A stretch of DNA of 64,000 nt from Aricia agestis (Eukaryota; Arthropoda; Insecta; Lepidoptera; Lycaenidae), in contig NC_056412.1 in assembly GCF_905147365.1 (NCBI RefSeq), positions 18,902,001 to 18,966,000 of the forward strand, given 5' to 3'. The number at the start of each line of letters is the position of its first letter. The stretch's first letter is position 1. This document shows positions 25,896 through 37,800 of this stretch, piece after piece. The notes below the pieces were generated by a model that was not told where the DNA came from, made no database searches, and worked only from the letters and a program-made list of their open reading frames with translations. The position numbers and the translations under genes are program-made.

Positions 25896-28800
25896 CGCTT
25901 TCACGCCAAAACTACTGAACCGATTGCAATGAAATTTTGTACACAGTTATTCTAGAGTCTGAGAAAGGACATAGGCTACATTTTGATGTGGGAAAATATC
26001 TTATTTCCATGAAAATATCGATGAAAATTACTTCGCATTGCGCGTGGCCAGCGCTCATCCCGGGGGTCCTGGGTTCGAGTCCCGCAGGCGGAACAAAAAG
26101 TTTTCAATGTTCCTGGGTCTTGGATGTGTATTAAAATAATATTTCAAAAATCTTAAATATTGTTACAAAACTGACTTCCAGTGATGACACCTTTATTAAT
26201 ATTACTTTCCTAATAATGATTGGTTCCTATTTAAATAATAATTAATAATTATAAAATCGTTTAATATACTTACTTAATCATAAAATATAATTTAAAATAA
26301 TGTTATACTTACTTATAATAATAATAATCAGAACATATTTACAATATTTAATATTTAAAAATGTAAGAAGGTAGTTGTTAATAATTAATAATCATAAAAT
26401 GTATAAATAGGGTGGTAACGGAAAAAAGGGGTTCTCTCTGCTTGTGAAAGCTGACCAATAAAGGCGATATCACTAAGTCTATTTTTAAATTATACCGCTG
26501 CTGCTGCTGACCTGACTCCTGTTTCATCTCAGAAGTGGGATCAGGTGGGACGAAGACCAAATTTTTTTTTCCTTTCCAACACCATGATGGGTCCATATCG
26601 CTGTGGCTTGGGAAAGAAGAGGCCGAAACCCGTCGAGACATCATCGGATGAAGAGGCAAACGAAGGTAGTGAGACCTGTCCCTCTCCACGTCCACTGGTT
26701 ACAAGCAAGAAGAGGAGAATTAACCATCTCGAAGCGGAAGTCATACCAGAACTCGACCCAGGTAAGAAAACGACAAATGTAAAGGGCTGGCTAAGTAAGA
26801 TTGACCAGCTCGGAGATATGTATTCCTGGGACGAGAAAGATCGTATCTTCGTGATGCAAATTCGCCTTCGTGGTGCTGCGAGGGAGTGGTACGACGAATT
26901 GGAGGACTACACGGCCACGTGGTCGCAGTGGAAGCAAAATCTAACGTGCGCCTTCCCACGCTCCACGGATTACGTCGATCAGCTGGAAGAAATGCTAGCG
27001 AGGGTGAAGAACAACGACGAAACCATGACGAGGTACTTCCATGAAAAGATGTCCTTGATCAAGAAGTGTGGGCTGAAAGGCGACGCGGCTACCTCGTGTC
27101 TTATTCGTGGGTTGCCCGTTGAATTGCGACCGAATGCGAAGGCCTACAATTGCGAAACACCAGAACAGCTATATTTCGGGTTCCTATCATCGCTCGAAAA
27201 CTACAAAGCCGTTGGTACAAAAATGGCGGAGCAAACGTCGAGCTGGCGTCGTGGGACCGTTTTGCCAAAAACTTGCTACAACTGTCGCAAAACCGGTCAC
27301 GAAGCCAGGGACTGTCGCATCACTCGCTGCCAGATCTGTCAACGCTTGGGCCACAGTTCCGGTGCCTGCTGGTATGCTGCTGGGACGACGGACGACGCGC
27401 TCCGACGGTACGCATCACAAGACCAGCGCGGCAGTGTGCAGGTATGTAAGATTAATTATAACAGTTACGAAATTCTATCAGATATTTATAAGAAAAAGAT
27501 TATGGTCGACGGAGTAGCATTACTAGGTTATATCGACACGGGAAGTAAAGTTAATATTCTAACGTTAGAGACAGTTAAGCAATTGAAGTTAAATATTTTT
27601 AAATCAAACTTGTTAATGAGAGGTTTTGGCGGTTTGTATATTACGTCACTAGGTAATGTAAAATTCACAATAAGTATAGATAGCATTAGTGTAAATAGTG
27701 AGGCTGAAGTGACCGACACGGATCTTAAGGATTTAAATATGATAATTGGTAGCCCTATATTAAAACATCCAAATTTAACACTCATAGCCAACTATAAAAC
27801 TGTTATGTTAGTACCGAACATAAATAGCAATTTTCATAGTACCCACTTTTTATCCGATATTAATTTATGCTCTAACGATTTTGTAGAAAGAATCCCTTTG
27901 TATTTAGTGAACGATCTTGAATTACAGCCCGGGGATACCCGTTTAATTAACGTTTGTGTTACACATAACTTAGACAGTAGCAGTTTACTCGTGACGCGGA
28001 CTATTATTTTCGATTTTGACAATGTATCGTATTATATACCGCAATCGATCTTAAAATTCGGTGACTATACATTACAAATAACTAATTTAGGCGATACGTG
28101 TATTTATTTTCAAAAGGGTAAATTACTCACAAGGGCTGACATTTTCGACGTAACCGATGTAATGTTATTTTCGAATAGCCAAATTAGCAGTGATTTAAAT
28201 ACGGTTCAAACGAAACTAATAGACATTTCGGATATAAGGGTTGGGGATATTGGTGAATTTTATTGTAGTAGGTTATTGGATTTGTTGAACCAATATAATA
28301 CGGCATTTGCAGGATGTAGTGATCAGCTAGGATGCACTAGTTTATTAGAGATGCGTATTCATACTAAAACGGATGTACCGGTACACAGGAAACCGTATAG
28401 AATGTCATATAAGGAGGCGGGTATGGTCGAAGAAAAGATAAGTGAACTGATTTCAGCGGGAATAGTTCGCGAGTCAAACTCGGATTATGCTAGTCCTGTA
28501 ATATTGGTAAAAAAAAAGGGGGGCGATTACCGCTTATGTATCGATTACCGCGCTCTCAACAACCAGACCATTAAGGATCGATATCCACTTCCACATATCG
28601 ATGACCAGATCAATCGGCTTTCAGGGAAAATGCAGTTCACTGTTTTAGACTTAGCGCAAAGTTATTATCAAGTTAGAATGTCTGAAGACTCTATACACAA
28701 GACTGCATTCGTTACATCGACAGGGCAGTACGAATTCCTTCGGATGCCGTTTGGTCTGGCCAACGCCCCCGCCGTGTTTTCTCGTCTCATCCAAAAGGCA

Positions 28801-31800
28801 TTACAACCTTTAAACAATAAATTAGCAATTTATTTGGATGATTTGACAATACCTTCGGTGAGTATAGATGAGGGCATCGATTTACTTCAGCAGGTTCTCG
28901 AACTTCTAGACCGTGCCAACTTAAAACTTAATTTACAGAAATGTTCCTTTCTGCAAAATAGTATAAACTACTTAGGACACGAAGTGACTGCCGGCTCCGT
29001 GCGTCCAGGATTAGCTAAAATCGAAAGTGTGTCGCAGTTTAGGCGTCCTCGTAACGTACACGAGGTTAGACAATTCATTGGACTCGCTTCCTATTTCCGA
29101 AAATTCGTGCGTGGCTTTGCCGAAATAGCTCGTCCGCTTACTGTTCTCACTAAAAAGTCTGTTAACTGGGAGTGGGGCCCCGAACAGGAACGATCTTTCG
29201 AAAATCTCAAGGCAGCTTTAACTGAAAGGCCAGTACTGGCAATTTATAATCAACGTGCTAAAACGGAGCTACATACGGATGCTAGTAAGTTAGGTCTAGG
29301 AGGAATTATGTTACAATACCAAAATGACAATACTCTAAAACCAATAGCTTACTTTAGCCGTGTTACTTCAAGGGAGGAACAGTATTACCACAGCTACGAG
29401 CTAGAGACCCTGGCAGTCGTAGAGTCCTTAAAACGTTTTCGGATATACCTCACTGGCATACCCGTCACGGTTATTACTGATTGTGCAGCTTTACGTAACA
29501 CGCTCACAAAAAAGGATCTCGTTCCACGTATCGCTCGTTGGTGGCTCACGATCCAAGATTTTGATATCGCGATAGAATATCGTTCCGGGGAGCGCATGCG
29601 ACACGTCGACGCCCTTAGTCGCAATCCTTTACATACAGTTTCAGTTCTTAGCATTGATAAAGACGATTGGCTTATAACTTTGCAACTACAGGATGACAAT
29701 ATACAACATATTATTAAACAACTCGGCGAGGACACTCAAAATTCGGACATTAAAAATAACTTCGTAGTTTTAGACGGCCGTTTATTTCGTAAAACCCTCT
29801 ACGGGAATAGATTTGTGATACCTAAGCTTTCGAAATGGAGCCTGTTACAAAAATATCACGATCAAGCGGGCCACTTGGGGTTCGATAAATGTGAAAAACT
29901 TATTAAGTCGCAATTCTGGTTTTCGGGAATGACTCGATTTATAAAAAAGTACGTTAAGGCTTGTTTACAGTGTGCTTATGCCAAAGGAAACTACGGTAAA
30001 ACTGAGGGCGAGCTGCACCCTATAGAGAAGCCTAGCATACCCATGCACACGTTACACGCCGATCATTTGGGTCCTTTTCTTAAATCCCGTAATGGAAATA
30101 TTTATATATTAGTTGTTATCGATTCTTTCACCAAATTCGTATTCGCTAGGCCCATGCGTAGTGTTAGTTCCGTTGAGACTATAAAAAATTTACGCGAAAT
30201 TATATCGATATTCGGAAACCCATCCCGAATAATAACGGACCGTGGCGTAGCATTCACGAGTAGATATTTTAAAGATTTCGTCGTCGAAAAACAGATTAAA
30301 CATGTTTTAAATGCAATAGCCTCGCCACGCTCTAACGGCCAAGTCGAGAGGGTAAACAGGAGCATTATTAACGGACTCAATACTACGGCGGAAAGTGAGT
30401 GTACCTGGGACGACAAATTATCTGACGTCGTGTGGGGTATCAATAACACCCCACATGCAGTTACTGGATGCACTCCTTTCAGCTTAATGTTCGCTCATAA
30501 TAACACTCTTCTGCCTGCTTACACATCGACTAGTATTGATCACCCAGATTTAGTTCAGAGGTTAGGGAATCGGAGGATCCAAGCCAAAAATAAAATTGAT
30601 CAATACATGACGGTTATGAAAAATCGCTACGATAAAAAACATAAAAAATGTAGGAAATACAATTTAGGCGAATTAGTACTTTGGAAAGGCGGGACGTCTC
30701 GTGATAACACTGGGGGTGTCACCAAAAAATTAGGCAGTCAGTATACGGGCCCTTATAAAATAACTAAGTTTGACCATTCTATTGACCGTTACCATATTAG
30801 CAGCATAAAAGGCATTAAAGGATACAAAAAGTTTAGTGCTGTGGTACCCGGAGAGGCCTTGCGCCCTTATCAATCCTCAATTTCAGATAGTTCGACCGAT
30901 TCTGATAGGGAAGTAGATAGGGACGACCTTATAGATTTGCTAGAAAGTTAAAAATCACGTGATAGTTGTATAAACACTTATAAAACACTTATTATTACAC
31001 TTAAATGTTAAATCCTTAACATTCGTTTAAAGCGTAGAACTTATTTATTTTACACACTAATGTGATCTGGTCAATAAGTTTGTTATGCAGATAGTAATTA
31101 ATAAAATTATGTTAAAACTTAAAAATAATATAATATGTGTATTTAAATGTCAATTTACACTCTTTCCGTAATTTTCTTTTTCTAAATTTCATTTTCACTA
31201 AATTCCAGCCTTATTACCAATTCAAAGCATAATAATATAAGGATATTTAGACTTATCTGTGTGATTCTAAAATAATAAGTATCTGTGTGATGTCGACTAT
31301 AATATCTAGTGAAAATTCTAGATCTGTGTGACACAAAACTAAAATATAATATCTAGTACTAGACTAGATCTGTGTGTCTCGAAACAAATAAAATAACTAA
31401 TAAATAATCAATTAGATCTGTGTGATACCAAAATAATATCTAATAAATAAATTAGATCTGTGTGAAACTACTAAAATAATATCTAATAAATAATAATCAA
31501 TTAGATCTGTGTGATACTAAAATAATATCTAACAAATTATTTAGATCTGTGTGACCTGAAACCATATAACAAAACATTACATGCAACAATCAACTTATTT
31601 CTGTGTGATTTGAGAGCTATGATTTAATCTTATATTTAATTAAAATTAATTCAACGTAACATGGATATTGGATGATGTATTGATATTATTTTGTATTACT
31701 ATAAAATTGTGTTCACTATATTATTTTATTAGTGCAGTTACTGTCCCCTTTTATTTCCTTTCAGGTACAAAAGAATAACGCAATGAAAACCAACCAATTT

Positions 31801-34800
31801 GCCGTGGGACACAGCAAAGTGCAGGATGGCCGAGTGTTACAAAACTGACTTCCAGTGATGACACCTTTATTAATATTACTTTCCTAATAATGATTGGTTC
31901 CTATTTAAATAATAATTAATAATTATAAAATCGTTTAATATACTTACTTAATCATAAAATATAATTTAAAATAATGTTATACTTACTTATAATAATAATA
32001 ATCAGAACATATTTACAATATTTAATATTTAAAAATGTAAGAAGGTAGTTGTTAATAATTAATAATCATAAAATGTATAAATAGGGTGGTAACGGAAAAA
32101 AGGGGTTCTCTCTGCTTGTGAAAGCTGACCAATAAAGGCGATATCACTAAGTCTATTTTTAAATTATACCGCTGCTGCTGCTGACCTGACTCCTGTTTCA
32201 ATATATTTTATGTATAATATTATAAAAAATCCAGAAATATATCGACGCGATGCAATGAACATTTTAGTTCTAATACGATTCAACAGATGGCGCTTTTTTT
32301 TACTTCGTTGGAACATAGAACTAATCATACTTATTAGTTATTATGTTTTTGTTTATAGTTTTTACTACGTTAGAATATTATGTTTAATAATATTATCACT
32401 TGCTATAATAATAATCAATCTATCTTATCTTATAGAACTCCTACTGCATTTCTAAGGAGTTCGAGTGTGTTGTGTTGGCCTATATTCCATCCAGAAAATA
32501 TATCAATGCAATCAACATTTTAATTCTAATATATGAAAACAGATGGCGCTTTATTTTTTACTTCATTATTATAACAGAACTAATCATACCTACTTTATTA
32601 TATATTATTGTTTTTATTCATAACTAGCTGTTGCCCGCGACTTCGTCCGCGTGGACTTTAGTTTATAGCGCGCGGTGTCAACAAAATTTGTGTCAAATTT
32701 AAAAACTTTTTAAAACCCTGGTAAGTGGTACCCCTCTTAGGGCCGCGCTACACCGGAATGGCAGCGCTGAAAGTGCTCGCCTCGCCGCTGCCATTCCGGT
32801 GTAGCGCGGCCCTTAATTAATCAAAATACCCAAAAACAGCTGTGCAGTGTGCACATAATCTGTACTAATATTATGAATGCGAAAGTATCTCTGTCTGTCT
32901 GTCTGTCAGTCTCGCTTTCACGCCAAACGCCAAAACTACCGAACCGATTGTAATGAAATTTTGTATACTGATAGTCTAAAGCCTGAGAAAGGACATAGGC
33001 TACTTTTTTACTGGAAAAAAGGGTTGTAAGGGTCGTAAATTTGTTCAAAAAATTCATAATAGATGGCGCCGTGCGTCTTCTACATGGCGCTGACGCTTGC
33101 TCAAAAGTCTTTCTATAAGAGGTGGTATCATCTTACATTTAAGTCTCGATTTTTTCGATTGTTATATCTATTCTACGGTATTAAATAACTCAGTACTTTA
33201 TCTGTGCAGGTGACGTAACCTTAAGACCAAATTTCACCAACGACTGTTAAAGTTAATGCTCGAATTAGTATCACGTTAGCTGTTTTGTTTTTCATATGAA
33301 TGAAAGAGAAGACAGGATATTTTAACAAGCTGTTAACACTAACAGACGTTGGTGAAATTGGGGCTAAACCTATCAATGATAAATAGTTTATGGGTAAAGT
33401 TGTGTAATTGGGGGGCTAAATAAGCTTTAAAATTTGGCATAATATATAAAGTTTAACATACAAAAATGAAGTACTTATTGTTTGCACACAGCACAGCTGT
33501 ATTGATTTAAGGGGTACCAGGGTTTTTTTATAAAAGCTTTTGACACCAATTTTGTTGACATCGCGCGCTATAAACTGAAGTCCACGCGGACGAAGTCGCG
33601 GGCAACAGCTAGTATGATATAAATATCTTACCTTATTCATAAAACACTATTATACTTTTACGTGTGTTGTTTGATGGAAAAAAAATATATATTTATTTTT
33701 TTCATTTTTTCAGATGCTTGAAAATTAGAGAAGTTCATCAAAAATCACAGCGGAACGCAGAAAAAGGATTAGACCAGGCATTATTTAATTGTAAGTAAAT
33801 TTGAATCTAAATGTATCTAGTTTATTGAATGAGGTTTATGTAGTAGATACCATATTAGAGGTAATTATTTAATCAGAATAATAATTAATAACCGATAGTT
33901 ATTTTAATAATAACAAATTTAAATATAAAAATTCATAATACATTTCCTGTAAAACTGTTATTGCATAATATAACGTTAAAATTTTCGAGATTATTTGAAT
34001 GCCAATAAGTCAAAGAAACATAATTAATCCATAATTTTTAGATGAAACATTACTCAAACATCCTTAATCGTCGTCGTAGTTTTAAAGTACTCGTGACTCT
34101 AAATGGTGATTTTATGTAAGTGTGGATGTACATAACATTCGGTTTTCTTTTTCCAGATCGGATGATCAATGACGAAGAATTCTACATGACACAAACGAAG
34201 ACATTATTTTGTTTATTTGTATAAATGCATAAAAAACTGGTGTTTAATTATTGATAAGATCCTAAATTCCTATCCCCTGAAATGTAAGCTTAAACATACT
34301 AAACATCATAGTGTGTTAGTATATTTAAGCCGAGGTATGTTTTTTGGTAAAAAAGTAGGTGATCTTACCATGGGCCGTAACCGATCACGAGTTAGGAGTA
34401 TGATCGGTACGTGATCTTACCCACGGTAAATGGCACACTGACACACCGAAGTTAGCGAGGGCGTGAGCGAACAGAGGTGTATGTCATGAGCATGTCAATT
34501 CATTTACCATCAGTTGATGCATAAACGAACAGGAGTTATTGGGCATTCTGTCCCACCTTCACCAAAGTGAGCGAGCGCGCGAGCGAACGGAGGTGGGACA
34601 GAATGCCCAATAACTCCCTACTTGTATCAATTAATTTTATTCTAAACATACCTGTCTACGTCCTTTACATTTGACGGTCCTAAACCCGTCAAAGTATGAA
34701 GAGAAAATTCGCAACTTATTATAATAACAAGAACGCAGGGACGGATTAGCCCTTAATCAAATTATTAAGCAATTGCCTAGGGCATCACGTCTGAGGGGGC

Positions 34801-37800
34801 ACCAGAAAATTAAAGGTTCAAAGACAGATTCTAGTTGAGATATGGATAGGGGGGCCCACAGGCATGGATTGCTTAGGGCATCAAGTAGTCTTAATCCGTC
34901 ACTGCAATAATGTCAATGGAAGGGCAGAGCGGGGCCGGGCCGCGTATTTGTCCATATTTTGTGGTGTTTGGTAGGATAACTTTCGGAGGCTATTTCTCAA
35001 AATTTTAGTACTGAGTGATTAATTAATGATTATAAAAGAAGAAATGCGTGTATTTTTATTTTTAACAAGGATCAATATATCCAAATTTGGCAGGAAGGTT
35101 AAATTGCACCCTGTAGAAATACCGATAAAAATGTACGGAAGTGGACGACGCCCTGGGTGCCGCGTAATGGTCCCAGGGGTGTTGCAGAAAACAAGAACAA
35201 GACAAAATTAAATTTAGAAAAATTGCGAAATGAGAGCAGTAGTTTCTTTTTTCTCCATTTATTTTTGTCCTGTTCTTGTTTTCTATACTTTTATCGTATT
35301 TTATATTGTGGCATAGTCCCGATCAAAAACAATACGAGATCATACCTATTTTATCGGTGTCTTGATTGGCCGCGAGGCGATCCATTTGCGCCAAATACAT
35401 TGTCATCACGTCCTTCCAATATCTGCAAGAAAGTTATCACAATACAATAACATCGTACGATCATACATACATCTTCTTATATATGAAAATGGATTTTCAA
35501 ATGTGTTAGTCGCGCTAAAACTCGAAAACGGCTGATTTTAGTCTTAAAATATTCGTAGAAGTCCAGGGAAGGTTTTAAAGTGACACGAAGTTCACCGGGA
35601 CAGCTAGTAAATTAATTTTATTCCTGGCGCAGGTATGTATTTAAATAATAACCCTCCTTCTGGCACAATTGTGCCAGAATTATTCTCGTTTTACATCCAA
35701 TTGGATGCAAAACATAATAATAAACTTCCTTGCACAATCAGGTTAAAAAACCCCCTTGGCGCAGTCGACTACATGAGGTTTCCTGACCCAGTCTACTATG
35801 AACCCTCCTGGCGCACTCGATTATAAGCAACCATCCTGGCACAGTCGGGTAACAACACAAACCTCCTGGCGCAGTCGGGTAACAACACAAACCTTCTGGC
35901 GCAGTCGGGTAACAACACAACCCTCCTGGCGCAGTCGGGTAACAACACAACCCTGCTGGCGCAGTCGGGTGACCTACTTGGGCGACACCGCGGGCGCCTG
36001 GCTGACGAGGAAGGGGCACAGGCGGTCGCGGCGCGCGTTGAACTGCATCACGTCGTCGACTCGCCCCCGGAAAATGCCCAGCATCGTCCACGCCTCCAAC
36101 CGGTGACTCTCCAGGTGTTTGTCCACTGGAAATAGATAGTTTCTGAAGCTCTGAGAGAACTATATTTTCAGTAAAACATAATTAAATATATTGATATGCC
36201 TATTATGTAAAAAAGCAAAGATGGCGTGCCCTGAAATAATTGTTTATACCATGCCGTAATGTCATATACCTAATAAGAAAACGTTGATAAACACTATACT
36301 ACTGCACCAATATTTATGTAATTTGACATTAATATAGAATAGACTACAGAGAAGGACATCAACTACTTTTTTCGGGGTAGTGTAAGCCGTAACGTTCCCA
36401 CGGAATTCCTTATTTACTCCAATGAGAAAGACTACTATGATGGAAAAGGGTCCATAAATTCCAATTATCCCGATTTTAAGCATTTTCAAAAAGTAATTTT
36501 ACAGACGTAGTATGATGAGGAAATGTATGTTTTGTTGTATTTATTTACACAAACATTATAACGTTTACACCTTAATGTAGTTCTATTCATTATGTTAAAA
36601 ATAATTATTAATTCATTCATTATATAAATATTGAACTTACTTTCCAAGTCTAATATTTCGTTCAAATCATTAGTGCTTCCGAACATCTTAACGAAATCTG
36701 TATCTATATTATCATCTTCAATTTTCGTTTCTTTGTCCCCATTTTCCACTTCTTCATCTAGAAACTTCTTGGCCAGCTTCTTAACGCTGTGTACATTGCA
36801 TTCGGTTAATTGTTTACTTATAATCGGTAGTAGGAACTTCTTGGAGACTTTAGTTTTAGTGAGAGTAACGGCTACTTCGTTTGTTTCATCGGAAGTTTCT
36901 TCTTTTTTCGCTTCCAAGGCGCCATTTTCTTCCTTCTTCCCGTGTTTCCTGTCTTTGTTTTTCTTTTTACTCTTTGATTCTTGTATCACCTCTGTAATAA
37001 TGTATTTTAACATTAGTTTCAACTGTCAAAAGCCATACCAGAGTAGACAGAACTAAGAAGTACCTCGACTTCAAACAAACGGGCGAGAATACGCGAGTTG
37101 GGCGCGACTGTCACTTTCAACATGTTTCACAATGCTTAGTAACGTAAGTACGATGGGCGCCGGCCGATATGACATACCTACTACGTCAAACGTATCGAGA
37201 TCTCTTCTGAGTCGACCTACTCGTTAGTTCTGTTTACTCTGTATATACCATACTTCGGTTTTGAATTGACATAACCCGACCAAATAATGTAGGCAGATAC
37301 CTTTCCCATCCATTTTGAGCAATATTAACTTTCTGAACCTAAACCAACAACCTACCTATATATCTATCCGCGGGGTGATCATCAACAGACCAGGCTCGCA
37401 GTGCGCAGTCCGCGCCGCCGCTGAGCGCGGTGGAGGCGGGGCCGGGGGCGGAGTGCCACGCCGCGCCCACGCCCCCGCCGCCGAATATTGACGTGCACGC
37501 GCCCGTTGATATGTCCCACACCTGGAAAAGATAAATAATAAATAAATAAATATAAAAGTTTATTTGACCCAATAAGACATTACACTAAATTCACATCAAC
37601 AATTAGAATTTATACAAACATTAAAACATAACAATACAACATGAATAAAACTGGACACAGTAACATAACAATGAGGAACAACAATGTAATAAAGCAGTAC
37701 ATGGATTACATGGAATAGTAGCTAGTGCAATGCCTTACCCTGTTGTGAAATATGAACGGAATGATTTTTTTTCTTTGATGCGTTGAAAAAACCTACATTA

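Larger units (their letters stand above)
26161..32200 (+). mobile_element. Gypsy-type LTR retrotransposon, intact and young
   Basis: LTRs 26161-26526 and 31835-32200 (366 bp each) start TGTTAC, end TTTCA and look identical base for base. A 4-bp ATAT duplication flanks the element (26157-26160, 32201-32204), confirmed by comparing with the uninterrupted first repeat unit near 25633. It contains one open gag-pol frame and a 3' tandem array. It is inserted inside the Polinton, on its + strand. Confidence 0.93.
9195..34622. mobile_element. complete Polinton/Maverick (polintovirus-like element), 25.4 kb with a nested Gypsy
   Basis: The element has inverted terminal repeats starting AGTAGGGAG, a 6-bp target duplication, and the Polinton core genes: packaging ATPase, rve integrase, adenain-type protease, minor and major capsid proteins, and protein-primed DNA polymerase B. 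The + strand block (9649-16369) carries virion and integration genes; the - strand block (22.7-16.6 kb) carries polymerase and accessory genes. The right third has almost no genes and is loaded with later insertions. Without the 6.04 kb Gypsy and its 4-bp duplication it is about 19.4 kb, within the normal range. It lies in intron 15 of Gemin5. All large reading frames are open; the one doubtful gene is the protease, which lacks an ATG in the expected place. Confidence 0.93.

Noticed and set aside
26545..26583. Upstream extension of Gypsy gag from GTG
   Set aside because: It reads through the primer-binding/leader region; the ATG at 26584 is a better start.
35831..35970. 30-bp repeats as CRISPR
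   Set aside because: Units are head-to-tail with no unique spacers; the genome is eukaryotic.
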